Below the pieces are notes generated by a model. It made no database searches. It was not told the DNA's origin and saw nothing but the letters and a program-made list of their open reading frames with translations. Source: Coix lacryma-jobi var. lacryma-jobi (Eukaryota > Streptophyta > Magnoliopsida > Poales > Poaceae). Taken from it: DNA of 64,000 nt. Positions 22,893 through 35,459 of the stretch are shown here, one piece after another (position 1 is the first letter of the stretch; the number at the start of each line of letters is the position of its first letter). The stretch is taken from positions 21,044,080 to 21,108,079 of the forward strand of contig CM019831.1 in assembly GCA_009763385.1 (NCBI GenBank), given 5' to 3'. A program made the position numbers and the translations under genes.

Positions 22893-23437
22893 TGTTTCTC
22901 GAGGCCACCATACCAATCTACTAGTTAATTAGATGTGTGATAATTTTGTGTAAGACACCGACAAGCTGATAATATATATTCGAAATGCAGAGAACAGAAG
23001 TATGCAATTCATCTCCATGCATGGTCAGTCATTATTCGAAATGCATCATGGCTAGTAGTAGCTTGCTACTAATCATTAGAAAGTTTAATTTTCACCTATT
23101 TGCTTGATGAACCTGTGTGATGCTTGTCTTTTCTGAAAATGCAATTGTGGACTTTATTTCTGATTAATCATACCAGCTACACACGGAAAGTACAAAAGTT
23201 ATGACACTGTGATACGGAGGAATGAGTCAGCTCTTCTCACCCAATATATCAATATGAGCTACCATTATAAGAGACAATATATGACTGTGCACCGCGAAAC
23301 TACTTGTATCTGTATGAAGCATCCCTTGGTTGTGTTGAAGAATTAAATCCCCCTTCTTATTATAATCAAGTCATGGTCCCACCTTTTATGCGGAGGAAAG
23401 CTTCTAGATGAATTTCTTATAGGTGTGCGGATACACA
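22893..23437. other. Upstream flank of copy 2; no gene seen
   Basis: 22920-22985 matches 165-235 (AATTTTGTGTAAGACACCGAC). After that the sequence is AT-rich without recognisable features up to the LTR fragment. Confidence 0.4.
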
Positions 23438-24320
23438 GCTGGTGTGACACCCTAAAATTTCCCTATTTATTCTGTTGGTGTTTGCTATACATGGTTGGGT
23501 CTGGATGCTTGTATTGTTGCTTATGATCGAGTTCGGACAGTGAACTGTTAGTGAGCCAGAATATTTCTTTGACGACCAGTAGGACCAGCAAGAATTCGTT
23601 GAGCAAGACAAGTATACGACAATACATGGTTGGGTCTGGATGCCTGAATGTTGCTATATGATCGAGTTCAGACAGTGAGCTGTTAGTGAGCCAGAATAGT
23701 TCTTTGACGACCAGTAGGACCAGCAAGAATTCGTTGAGCAAGACAAATATACGACCAGAATATGCATGTGTCTAATTTTGTAACTCTAAGACTTGACCTA
23801 GAAATTCCACTCAATACCTTGTTACCTAGCTACGGATTATATGTATATGGATAGTTTGCTAGCGCTTAACTTAAAACATACATGATCAAAAATATGACTA
23901 ATGATATGTGCAACGTATGGTAAAACTTGTCATAGCAACGTGGACATAGGGCGCGGGAGCTTTTATGCTCTTGGTCCTCCGTAAGGACTTATCTGTCCGC
24001 AAAAGTTGGGATATATAGTATAACCGTGAGGGCTACATGGCTTTGGTTTTAGTTCAGTATGAGGATTGTTTGAGAGGTTCCCCGCAAGGATGAAAGAGGG
24101 GCTTGACAAGTCAGGTATAGTGTGGTCTTTATCCTTTTGTGTATAGCCTACATAGAATGTGCTATTTGGAAGTGGGGCTCTATGTCTGCTTGCCAGTTGG
24201 GAACCTCGTAGCCCTAACTTGTTAGATGAAACTTTGAAAGACTAAACTGTGAACCCGGCATGTCGACCTTCCTTGGAAGTGGGCTATGAGGCTAGCTACC
24301 TTGAGCGAAAGGGTAAAATC
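23438..24320 (-). repeat. Truncated LTR fragment, inverted relative to 24567-27199
   Basis: It opens TGTGACACCCTAAAATTTCC, the complement of the end of the solo LTR (CAAATTTCAGGGTGTGACA). 23990-24310 is the imperfect reverse complement of about 25060-25400 (for example the CCTTCCTTGGAAGTGGG region). So it is a minus-strand copy of the same LTR family with internal loss. A tandem duplication of about 125 bases lies inside: 23497-23622 and 23623-23760 share GTTGGGTCTGGATGC, TGTTAGTGAGCCAGAAT and AGGACCAGCAAGAATTCGTT. Confidence 0.6.
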
Positions 24321-24566
24321 ACGCCTCACGTTTAAAGATATATATCAGATGTGGCTTCAAAGTGCATCACACATGTTCTTGACATCGGACGCGTCCAATG
24401 TCTGCCCACGCAACCCAGTTCTGCGTGTGGCATCAGAGGCTCTAGGCTAGGGGCATCGAACGCTGCATCAGACATTGAGGGTTTACTGTTCACGCATCTG
24501 ATGCCAGTCCTGTAAGGTTCCAAAGAGGTTTGATTCACATTGGACGCATTCGATGGTTGGGCATCT

Positions 24567-27199
24567 GTCACACCCGGTTTTAAAAACAAAACCAGGTATA
24601 CACCATATGTGAGCCCAGGAAGTCAAATCTCACATATAGCTACAAATAAAGGGTAATATCGAAAGACAATGCTCATATATAACGTATATATAACAAAGGA
24701 CATAACCTTAAAGAGCAGACAGCGGGAAGACACTCCGATCTTCAGATGGAGACACCAACTTCACAGGGACAACTGACTGGTTGACCACAAGCCTAAGCTT
24801 CTCCAAAGCTTAACACCCTGAGGTGTGGGGAAAAGCAAGAGTGAGTCCATGTTGAACTCCACAAGTATAGCAACAAGTGATATAGATCCCAAGTTTCATG
24901 ATCAATGTAACATAAATAATGAATAGCATAAAACGGTAAATAATGAACATGTTAACCAACAAAAGTCATAATCTTTACGTCTTCAAGGCCGCTCGTGTCC
25001 TTGAGCAAGGTTGATATATCAGTTTAATAAACTTTGCGCAAAGGTGTACACTTTCACTGCGAGACGTGAATTGCCCTTTTGCCCGAGGTGATCAGCCTCT
25101 TAACCCACTTCCAAGGAAGGTCGGCAGGGTTCACGATGAAGCCTTTCAAAGGTTCGTCTAACAAGTTAGGGCCGCTAGGTCTTAAGGCAAGGGGATGTAG
25201 AGCCCTCCTTCCAGGTGGCACAATAACACGCAGCCTATACACACGTGGACAGAAGCCGCACTATACCCGTCTCGGCAAGTCCCAACGTGCCTATACAGGT
25301 GTCCACTAACAAGCTAGAAAAGGTCCTCATACTGAGCTAAAGCCAGAGCCATATAACCCCCAACAGTTGCACTGTAAATCCCGAAGGTGCTCGTACAGAT
25401 AATTTCTTAAGTTGCTAATAAGCCATTTTTATCATTCGATGCATACATTAATTAAGTAACATGATCATGATTGCGAAACGAACACTCGATTGTTATACTT
25501 GCCTTAAACTCAAGATCCTTCTTCTGTTGACTTATATACTTCCAAAGGTTGACTCTTGATCTTGAACTCTTGATCACGAACTTCTTCTTGATCACCAATG
25601 TACAACTCACCGACTGGACATACGATCACAGAACACCACACATGCATCCAAAGGCAATTATGCAAAGCAAACATAGCCTATAATTAGAACAATACATCAA
25701 ACATAAAAAAAACAAAAATAAAGAGCTTTGAAAACTGATCTACGCTTCGCTATGAACACACAGACGTGAAGATCACTCTAATCGGAGCTATAACGGAAAA
25801 GATATATACTAAACAAGATTAAAGACACTAATTACTAGGTTAGATTTAACTCAAATTTTAATTACAGAAAACAGTGGTGAAAGTTATATATTTTGAAAGA
25901 ACTTTTCGAAACGAATCTAACGCAAGTTGAACGGACTAAATCGGAGTTAAAACGAAAAAGTTATAGGCATTTGAAATCAGTGGCAAAACTGTAAATACAG
26001 CGAACTTAATTACGAAATTAAATAAATAAAAACGAAAATCAGATTTTACTTGAGCTGACGGACGTCGGTGATGAATATTGACTGCAGGTTGCTTTTGTGG
26101 AGGATGAACGAGAGCCAAAAATCGATAACCGGAGTTGAGGAAGAATTTGGCGGCCGTTGGCAGAGCAAACAAAATTTTCGGACTCCCAAACTAGGGGCTT
26201 CCGTTATTGTGTGCTTTGGCCAAGGGATGGGACACATATATAGGGAGAAAAACTCTATGCCGCGCGTCAACTAGCGATATGGTGCTAATTGACGTTGCAC
26301 CTCCACATTTACTAATGGGCCTAAATAAATATAAAAGCCCATTAGTAAATAAAGACGTTGATATTTGGAATTTAATAGAATTATTGCACATGGGCTTTGT
26401 GGGAGGGAGGAAAAAGACAGATTTTATTATTTTCGAAATTATTTAATTTCTGGATTAAAATAATTTTAGAAAAGTCTACAATTGATATTTAAGTCAGGAA
26501 AAAAAATTACTCCAATGGCTCCGAAAATTCAGGAAAAATTTTCAGAGACATTTGGAGACATGAGGAACTCAAATAAAATATTTGGAGCTCATGAAAAGAT
26601 ATTTTGGAAAATCTAAAAATTAGATTATAATCCCAGAAAAATAGGAAAAAGTGTCGGAAAAAGCTGGAAAACTTCTCGAGAAGATTTTGGAGATATGATG
26701 ATGAATGATGAGCACCAAGGAATAATTTAGAGCAGAAGAAAAAAGATTCTTGGGAGACTCCAACAGAAAGGTTAAGCTAGGAAACAAAGAATTTGATTTT
26801 AGGAGAAGATATGGATAAGGCGGAGAAAGATAAACGACTTAGTAAACGAGTTTTTGGAAAACTTTACTCACTCGCAAAACAAGACGAAACAACAAGTTTT
26901 TGAAACTTTAACTTTTCCAAACTTTTTGAAAACAAAAAGTCTTTATTTTCAAACCCCTTTCAAGAAAATTTATTTTCAAATTGTTTGCAAATCATTTTGA
27001 ACTCAAATTGAATTTTAACCAAAACCACACATCACAAAAACTCAAATGCTCCAACATGAATGCACAAACATGTTTCTAAACCCTAGGATAAATTTTAATT
27101 TATAGAAAAGTTTTATTTCTCTATATTTTATGAGCACAGAAATTCATAAATAAATCATTTTAACTCTAATTCAAGAAATGCAAATTTCAGGGTGTGACA
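24567..27199 (+). repeat. Solo LTR, 2.6 kb, TGTCACACCC...GGGTGTGACA
   Basis: The ends form a perfect 10-base inverted pair starting TG and ending CA. Flanking 5-mers are GCATC (24562-24566) and GCATT (27200-27204), a target duplication with one change. No primer binding site, coding region or second LTR follows. It is inserted in another LTR whose 3' part runs to 27622. Related sequence in reverse orientation lies at about 58840-60450. Confidence 0.7.
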
Positions 27200-27622
27200 G
27201 CATTAGAGGCACTGAGTGTCCAATAATGCACTATGAAGTAGTGATTCTTTTTCCGTAGCTTTTGCATTTGACTTCTGTTTTGCGATCCGTCTTTTAAGTC
27301 GGATTCTCAACTTCCATGCTCTATATAAATTGGGCTTCCCGCTTCGAGAAATAGCCTAAATCCATCTCGCGTTGCTCAGGGGAGGTTGAGGTAGTTCAAA
27401 GTTCATCTAGTCACTAGCTGACTCACGTGAACTAGAGCGTGTGAGTTCTTATGATGTCCCATTGTGTTCCTAGGGAGCATCCATCCAATTATTTGGGTCG
27501 TGGATATCACGTGATTGTTGGCTTTGGTTTTGGGGTTTGTTTTTGGGACAAATGCTATCTATTTTTTAGAAGAAATTTGATACTCTCATTCCCCTCCCCG
27601 GTCACTATTTTTTGGTCCTTCA
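27200..27622 (+). repeat. 3' part of a SIRE/Maximus-like LTR
   Basis: 27430-27622 aligns with 4590-4775 (CCATTGTGTTCCT, CAATTATTTGGGTCGTGGA, CACTCTCATTC-like, GGTCCTTCA end). 24330-24566, on the other side of the solo LTR, holds ATCGGACGCGTCCAATG and related GC-rich words typical of these LTRs, so one LTR was probably split. No primer binding site follows at 27623, so it is a 3' or solo LTR. Confidence 0.55.
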
Positions 27623-27904
27623 ATTTATCTTCATCCAATCTGATTTGAAGAGATTGCGAATTTTATTACGTTACATCTACTTTTACGATATGCAAAATTG
27701 CCTATTGTCTGTATAAATACCTCCATTTTTAGAGGTCACTCAAAATCGTAGATGCCTCTAGAAATAATAAATTTGGAGGCAGATGACATTTTTAGCGACT
27801 TATAAAAACATATGGCATTTCTAACAGGCCGCTGGAAAGCCTTGCTGCTTTTAAAAATTGATTTCAAGAAATGAGCAGAAAAATGCACTTCTACGGCCAG
27901 GTCA

Positions 27905-28710
27905 AAATTCCTTGTCATGTTTTCATGCTGACACCTGTCACATGCATACATATCCCATCAAAATAAACAAGAAGAAACCGACAGAAAATTAAACTTTTAC
28001 CATTTTTTTAAATTCTGCGGAGAACTCAAGTGATGATTTACATTGAAGTACATAAAGTCCTAGAGAAACACAAAACTGATTTATTGAGAAGTTGCAAAGC
28101 CTGCCTCTGATTATGTGCCTCTATAAATCATCAGTTTCAAAGATGGTTAACAGTAAGCTGGCCCACTATGAAATCATTTTGCAGAAATTGTAAATCTACC
28201 ACAGAGTCATTTAAATCCAGTAGGAAAACTAGTGTTAACAGCCACAATCAACAACCCGCTGCTGGTGGTGCTGCTAGGTGCTGAAATTTGTCTGTTGTTT
28301 GAAGACGCCGACATGGCTTAGATAAATAAAGGAGAGACCACGATTTTCTTGATTATGACATGCGCCATTGTTAATCAAATTCAAATGCATTCACAGTATT
28401 TCTTGAAGCTGTGGAACACTTGTGTGTACATGAGAATCGACATGGTTTGCTGTCATCGGCATGATTGTGATTCACAACCATGTGTATAGTTATGGAAGCA
28501 CATATCTCGAAGAAATTGATTTCTAAGGCGATCCATGTTTCGGACTGCCTATAGAAATGACATTTATTTAGGCGAGTGTGGTCACCACCCACTTGATCAA
28601 AAGGTTGATATTTCTACTGACCTTTTGGTTTAGGTGTTTATTCCACTGTCTTCAACAAATCATTTCGACCACCAATTCTGTAGTAGTGCTGCTTGAGGGC
28701 CACTTGCTAC
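27905..28710. repeat. Thionin-unit flanks without the gene
   Basis: 27905-28690 matches the 3' flank of copy 2 (20785-21300), with extra sequence at about 28260-28620. 28688-28712 (TGCTTGAGGGCCACTTGCTACAG) matches 22463-22487 on the 5' side of copy 2. In copy 2 about 1.15 kb containing the gene lies between these two points; here they touch at GTAGTG. Confidence 0.55.
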
Positions 28711-28712
28711 AG

Positions 28713-29039
28713 TTTATCAATGGTGAATTATGAGTAGAATAAGGTTCTAGTAGAACTTTTATTATTTATTTGAAGCTATTTTGGCTCTTTCTTAATCTCC
28801 AAAAATAAATTAACTCCTTAATGGTAAAGAGTTAAGAAAAAGCAGTGGTATCCTCTCCTGATCAAGTACTTCGCTCTTCTCTTTGATTGGGTTAAGTTTT
28901 TCTATCTTTTTCTGCATTCTTTCCTTACACTCTTTCTCTTAGTGCTAGTCTTCTTTTCATTTTTATTGAATTAACTAATTCACTTCCTTAAGATTTTATT
29001 GGATATGTTTTTATTTGATTTGGCATTAGTCAGCAAAAA
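28713..29039. other. No gene; AT-rich
   Basis: AT-rich sequence with C/T-rich runs near 28855-28960. No frame, element end or repeat was recognised. Confidence 0.3.
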
Positions 29040-30199
29040 TAAAATTTGGCCAATTTCCTCATGTTGACCTTGCAACTTGAAACATGGTTTAACAATATGA
29101 TGGTGTCGAAATCGCAAGTTCTACTATTTTTCACGCAATTTTCTCTCACGCAGTCAGCAGGATTTGAACTCACGACCTCTCGTTCGCGCAGAGCCTCCTC
29201 TACCTACACACTCATATACGTTCCATCTCCGTTTCGATTACCCATATATTAAACTAAACCGTATGTAACTTGCTTATTTGAGGCCTAAACGAATTCAAAT
29301 CAAAAAGTTGTAAACTACAAAGTTTTTACCTTTTCAAGATCTACAACTTTTATTTTGGTAGTTTTTCCATCCAAGGTCGTTTATAAAAATTTGAATTTCA
29401 AATTTTACAATTTGAAACGTTATTTTCGTTGACAAGATGATTTCAAATCAAAAAGTTGTCAACACCAAAGTTTCATAACTTTTCGAGATCTACAACTTTT
29501 ATTTTGGTCATTTCTCCATCTGAGGTATTTTGAAAAATTTGAATTTTAAAATTTTCAAATTCGCCGCAGTTTTGCATAACTAGATGACTTCAAATTTAAA
29601 AGTTATCAACTACAAACTTTCATAACTTGTCAAGATCTACAAAGTTTATTTTGATTGTTTGACTATTTGTGCATCCGACATTGTGGTTCTAATATTATTC
29701 ACAAACATTATATATCACTCTTGTAGTTTTATAAACTACCGGAGACATATATAAGATTTGTGAACGAATTTATTTTAAGTTTGTCAAATGAAGAAATCAC
29801 CAAACAAAAATTGTTCATCTTGATAAGTAAACCAACTTTATAGTTAAAAACTTTTTCATTTGGATTAATTTACTGCTTCAAAATGTAATTTAATAACTAG
29901 CTTTGCCGAGTGTCAAAAAAACACTAGGCAAAGAGCTCTTTGCTGAGTGCCACGTGGCCGGCACTCGGCAAAGACCCGACCACGTGGCACAGTTCGGGGC
30001 CACATTCTTTGCCGAGTGCCACGTGGCTAGCACTCGGCAAAGAGCCCCTCTTTGCCGAGTGCCCGCCACGTGGCACTTGGCAAAGCATGCTTTGCCTTGT
30101 GTTTGCGCTTTGCTGAGTGCCACGTGGCCGGCACTCGGCAAAGAAGCTCTTTGCCCAGTGCCCGAAATTTGGCACTCGGCAAAGATTGATTTTCCCGTA
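29040..30199 (-). mobile_element. Truncated non-autonomous CACTA-like element
   Basis: The right end reads GATTTTCCCGTAGTG at 30185-30199, whose complement CACTACGGGAAAATC is a CACTA terminus. The inner 29890-30185 has about eight copies of CTTTGCCGAGTGCC and CGGCACTCGGCAAAG in both orientations. No left terminus was found. 29120-29700 matches, in reverse, the interior of the CACTA at 54521-55527, including a tRNA-like block. The reading frames over the repeats are products of composition. Confidence 0.65.
29138..29210 (-). repeat. tRNA-like (SINE-like) block inside the truncated CACTA
   Basis: On the minus strand: GTAGGTAGAGGAGGCTC (box A-like) and GAGTTCAAATCCTGC (box B-like) about 35 bases apart, in the same context as 55106-55180. 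The 5' side cannot pair with the 3' side to give an acceptor stem, so it is not a tRNA gene. Confidence 0.5.
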
Positions 30200-30310
30200 G
30201 TGGCACGAACCATGTTTGGTTCTCGAGTATGGTAATACACATGGACTTCTGAGGCGAAAGGTTGGGGCTGAGGTGCGCGACGACGTGAGTGTGTGAACCA
30301 GATGTTTTCA

Positions 30311-30652
30311 AGCATCTCCAATTGTTTGGAAAAATTGACTTGAGAAAAGTTGTCATTTAGCAAGTTGCTAAAATTTTGGCAAGTGATTTTTTCATGTATC
30401 TCCAATAGTTTGGTAAATTGGGCTTAGTAAACATAGAAAAGTAGGCGCGGGAGAAGTGGCGGCGGCGGCAAAAGGGAAAGAAACGCCAGATAGCAAGTGA
30501 AGCTAACTTGGTAAATATCCGCGTGCGGTTGCCTCCGATTCCAACTTGGAAAAATTTAACAAGTCATATACCAATTTGTTGGAGAACCTTTTTTCTTTTT
30601 TTTCTAATAAAACAAGGATAACAAGTCATTTTTCCAAACTATTGGAGACGCT
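30311..30652. mobile_element. MITE with inverted repeats of about 30 bp
   Basis: Left AGCATCTCCAATTGTTTGG and right CCAAACTATTGGAGACGCT are near-perfect inverted copies, and similarity extends into GAAAAATTGACTTG / CAAGTCATTTTTC. The type is common in grasses (hAT- or Mutator-like). No clean target duplication could be set. A related internal word (GTATCTCCAATAGTTTGG) occurs at about 30395. Confidence 0.6.
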
Positions 30653-30659
30653 GATGTGA

Positions 30660-32508
30660 GTGTTGCTCTTAGGGTCTCCTAAAATCGTTTTTCTCATTGT
30701 GTGCAATAGAAAATATCTTGCCCAATGCATGGTCATCGCGTTTAATGGAGCTGAGCAGACAATACTAGATGAACCCTCTTAGGGACGCGTCAATGAACAT
30801 AAGACTATCCGCTAATAACCATCAGTAACCAGGTGCAATCAATGTTGAACTTGCCGGCCTCTATCATCCGTGGATTATTTATTTTAATCCTTTTTTATTT
30901 AATATTTTAATAATAACTGCACACAAAATTATATTTAATATTTTAACTAAATATGCAATTATTCATCCCTTTGCTTGGTCAAATTATTTTAAATGCTACC
31001 TTTATACACACAACATGGTAATAATTATTAGCACAATTTTGTTTTTCCACTCTATATTCTGAAATACTTGGGTACCTTTGTCATGCACACACGCTTATGT
31101 CTAATTATTGTGTGGTCACCTGTCAGTAACAAGGTATGTCCATTTATAAAATTAATGTCCGGAGGAAATGCAGCAGGCCGGGGATCGGAGCTGCCAACCC
31201 TCTTCTTGTTGAAGAATGACTCTTTCAGCTTATAAAAGTCACATCTCAGCCTCTCAGGTTCCTCTTCATATATCCTATATTATCAACCATTTCCTCTATA
31301 ATCTATGTGAGCTGATGGAAATAGAAGGCATCAGGAGCCAAATCTCCCAACTGTGGCAGATATGAAGTAGAACATGTGGGGATGTAATATAGGGTTCTTC
31401 TCGACACAGGCAACTGGTCACGAGCTTACTCGCACGAGCGACAATGTCAGCGGTTTGGCCAGAAGATAGGGATTACCAGAGTGCACGTTGTTTTGTAGGT
31501 CACTCAATAATGTTCCTCATTGCTCATGTTGCTACATGCCTTTTTCATATGTGGCACGACATTGGTACTGTCGCCATGGTGTCATAGGCATGCCTAGATT
31601 TGTTTGATTGTTTGGTTCGAGTTTGTGTCCCCTGGAAAATATCCAATATCCTCCAGTGCTGGCTCATATCCAACCATATACCAAGCAAATAAGGTTGCCT
31701 ATGCCCAAATGATTTAAGGAGCTTGTATGGCTCACACATTTGCTCCTGAACTGTTGGATGGTAACTAGTTACTTGGTGCCTCATCGATGTTTGATAAATT
31801 TATTATCATTTATATAGATCCAAGTATGAATTAGAAAGTCAATGTAAAAAAACACACAAAAGCAATTCTAGGACAAACCAAAACAAAGCTACTTGCCAAA
31901 TATATTGGATGGGGGTGGGTTGAGACCCATCTCTTCCTCGGTTCGCTATTAGGATGCAAACATTTCCCAACCTCTATAGTCTATTGCCTTCGCCATATGG
32001 TGGCCTAGCTAAGGTGTTCCTCCACCGACTCTGAGCTCACACACTTCGATAGTACAGCTTTTCCATCCATGTTCCTATGCATACAACTGATACCTCTGCC
32101 ATCAGGGTCATTGGAGCCCCTACCTACTCCATAGCTGTCCCTGGGATCCTATTCATGTCCACCACCGACACTTCTTGAATCTCAAATTTCCTGATCATTG
32201 CGAAACCAATAGCGAAATGCAAATTACTTAAAGGGAAATTAGGAAAATAATTCTTCTGTCGGCATACGACACGAAAACACTGCCAGAAATAGAGCGACAG
32301 AATTATAGATTTTTTCCATCGGTGGAAAAAATTCGTTGTCGTTGTCGGTACGCCTAGTTGTTCCTATGGAATTCTTTTTCCTGTTAACATTGAAATGCCA
32401 AAAAAAGCAACAATCTACTCGACATGAAAAAATTTCGATTTCCATCGATCTTTGATCGATAGGATTTTTTTAAGTCGATATCAGACCAACAAGAAATTTG
32501 TACGTACC
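30660..32508. repeat. Segmental duplicates and unassigned sequence
   Basis: 30668-30780 (GTCTCCTAAAATCGTTTTTC, CTCATTGTGTG) matches 63388-63505. 31140-31370 (AAGAATGAC, TATAATCTATGTG, GAAATAGAAGGC) matches 55860-56070. No gene is supported in between; 31540-32230 and 32230-32508 hold no recognisable frames. Confidence 0.5.
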
Positions 32509-34175
32509 TGTTGGCACAAAATCTTGGTCACGAAGCGCCAACACACTCGGACTCACGGTCCTCAGAGGGGTACGGAGCGAATCCTGACCTCCTGGACCTT
32601 CAGAAAGCGGTGGTGCCGATTCTCAGCGAAATCGACTTCGGGCATGCCAGTCAATTTGACATGTAATTGACAAGGAGAAGAAAAAGATTGTCAAATCGTG
32701 GAACCTGCCGGTTTGGTGTCAGACAGTTCCGAAATATGTGGCTCTGATATAGCCATTTGTCTTTAGGATACTGACTACAAAGCTAACTCCCATTAGATTG
32801 CATGTAAAGTGACGAAAAGAAGATATGAAGCGTAACGGCTATGACATATGTAAGATGAATACTTATAACAAACTGACAACCGATATACTTTGAGAGGGAT
32901 TAACAGATAAAGATCTATATGTACTTTCAAGCAATATGAAACCAACGTATCGACTAAATGCACAAGCAATTCTATTCATTAACAGTGGAGTGTCTCCATA
33001 CAGCCATAAAAACAAATAGATCGATAAAATAACTTAAACACCAACAGTGGGGTGTCTCCATGTGGCCTTAATGATGGTCAAGCTAGATCACGTCTCGTGC
33101 ATAAAGTAGATCCATTGTTTCCAAACCACTTAAAAGAACATATTATGAAGAAAGCATAACTGAATCGGCTATTTCAGCCGATGCAGGGTCCATGAGGCAC
33201 GAACAAGATCTACCCTATAAAAACATGATTTAATCTATGATAATTAAACTTAATCTATCATATATATCAGTGGGGTTCAGAAATACAGTCGTAATAAACA
33301 TGCTAGATCAAATCTATCCATTCTTAAATCAGATCATGATGTTATCGAGTATCTCGAACGCACAACACGTAACAACCAAGATTGGCAAATAGCCGATGAG
33401 AGGCTTGTATAGGCTATTTCCTCTGTTATGAGCGTGTAAACCTCAAAACAGCCGATACTAAGCGTTCCTTAGACGCAGGCTACTTTGTCAATCTTGATTG
33501 GGCAAGATATTGTTTAAAATGTAAATAAACAAATTAAAAACATAAAACAACATCGATAACTTAATGAATCTATTAGCTTGCCAAACCAACAGAGCCGATA
33601 ACTAGCCAAGATCGACTAAAGTAAGAGATTGATCAAAGTCAAGACAGTCTCACAAAAGACGAGGTTAGACCGATAACTAGCCATGCCATTGATTAACAAG
33701 AGTTTGGTCGATGCCAATGCAGCCTTATTACACGATGACACAAGCCATGGTCAAAACTTACAAGCAAACCGGAGGTCGGTCGATGCCGATGCAGCCCTGC
33801 CTGATTGAAGGTCTCGCCGAGATCTACGTTAATACTACTCCTAGGGTTTTGGCCGAGGGCCGGTTGTGTTTGATTGATTTAATTTGATTCCTTTACAAAA
33901 TCTGGGCTCTTAGCTATTTATAACCCGGTTGACTCCTGCCCTAATACGAGTAGATTACAAAAAAGGAAAAATAAAAGACGACTCGAACTTGAACTCCTTG
34001 GTCGAGTCTGACACGTCTTCGAAGCCCGTCATACTGGTCCGCATGAAACTTCCGGGTCACCTTCGACTCATATGAGCTTTTGTATATCTCCAAGTCGATC
34101 CCTTTTCCTAATAAACCGGTCGTTTATGTTTACAAAAATATTAATCTCTCTGATCCAAAATCTGGTGTAAACACA
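32509..34175 (-). repeat. 3' LTR of the Tat-lineage gypsy element
   Basis: On the minus strand it begins TGTGTTTACACCAG (34175 downward), directly after a polypurine-like TTGGGGGGCA, and ends GATTTTGTGCCAACA at 32509. Length 1667 bases. A possible target 5-mer GTACC lies at 32504-32508. It contains many GCCGAT words, common in these elements. No second LTR was found. Confidence 0.6.
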
Positions 34176-34583
34176 TGCCCCCCAATTTTGGGATGAAATT
34201 TATTTTATTCCAAAAGTGTCACTTTCTTTCTTTTATGATCCGATCGACTAGTCCCATTCCTTAGCCGATCAGCCGAGTCTTCTTCTTTCTTCCTCTCAAT
34301 AATGCAAACAATCTGAACGACATCTTGACGATCAATGCGAGATGGCTGCTCTTCCCTTGAAAACCGTGTCACGATTTAACATCCTACTCGAGTGCTCTGC
34401 ACACATTATATGAAGCAGCATCTTTTCCCCTTCTGATATGCAATCTTTTAATATAAATCTCCCCTTCGTCTCTATCTCCCGTCACATTCGGAGCACATCT
34501 TCCTGCTTGCCTTTGCCTTCCGTCCAAAAACTCTCTTTCTTGCAAAAACTTCTCCTTCCAAAAGCCCACCTCCTCTTCTTCCA

Positions 34584-35419
34584 ATGGCAGACAACAACCG
34601 TGGGAAGCGTCCCGCAGAGGAGGAGGTGAATTCTCACTACCGCCCTCAACGCCGCATTAGGTATGTCTCTCCTTCATGCCTAATCGACTCCAGTTCTCAT
34701 CATTTTCAATGTCTGACTTGACCTCTTCCTGCTTTCAACTAGGGCCGATGAGGGTCCTTCCAACGCCGGGGCTGTCGTGGCACCTCCCCCGGGTATGGAA
34801 TCGGTCTCCGAGAACCCTTCCTCGAGCAGCTTCCGAGTCGATGGCCACCTGTCATTACCGTCAGATGATGGAAATGCGGAACCTTCACTCGGAGGCCACC
34901 ATCAGGAACTGCCTCCTCGAGGACCACATCGCCCAGCTCCAGAAGGCGTTGGAGGAGGCAGAGGCGTGGGCCTCTCAGGCGGTCCAACAGTGCGCAGAAT
35001 CTAACGCGCGTGTCACCAGTATTCCTCTTTTTCTGAAGAATTTCCTTTTGATCGGATTTCCTTTGCTCAACCCTGCCTTATTCGTTTGTTCTGCAGACTT
35101 GATCGTGCGCCTAGAGGCTCTTCAGGAGGCAGGGAACGAGGAGGCCGACTCCGTGAATGCTGCCAGGGATAGCGTCGCGGAGAGGATGACCAACATCCCC
35201 GGAAGGGTACATGAGGTCGCCCTCCACGGCGTCCGTCATGGCGCCGCCATGGCCCTCGGGGCTGCCGAGGCCTACAATGGCCAAGACCTGGGCGGCCTCG
35301 AGGTTACTCCAGAAATAAGTCACGCCATGGAAGTACACTTCGATGGTGTCAATGGCGCAGCTGGGGAAATAGCAGAGTCCACCCCCTCTGTAATCATAGT
35401 AGACAAGGTCTTTGAGTAG
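34584..35419 (+). CDS. Antisense spliced ORF of a Tat-lineage retrotransposon
   Basis: Opposite to pol and between integrase and 3' LTR, as in Grande-type elements, which carry an extra ORF in this place. Exon 1 is 34584-34660 (MADNNRGKRPAEEE, donor ATTAG/GTATGT), exon 2 is 34742-35012, and exon 3 is 35097-35419 (acceptor TTCTGCAG). The C-terminal half is alanine- and glutamate-rich and coiled-coil-like (LEDHIAQLQKALEEAEAW; RLEALQEAGNEEAD). The frame from exon 1 leads into GADEGPSNAGAV, while the coil is in another frame, so at least one shift near 34840 is likely. AATAAA lies at about 35442. Function unknown; its 3' end overlaps the broken integrase ORF. Confidence 0.45.
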
Positions 35420-35459
35420 TTCACCAGGGCTAAGTCTTTGTAAATAAACCTTTTTTCTT

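Noticed and set aside
23463..23741. A 92-residue minus-strand frame with internal repeats
   Set aside because: It arises from the 125-base tandem duplication inside an LTR fragment.
29890..30190. Coding frames of 83-171 residues
   Set aside because: They translate the CTTTGCCGAGTGCC subterminal repeats and are mirrored on the other strand.
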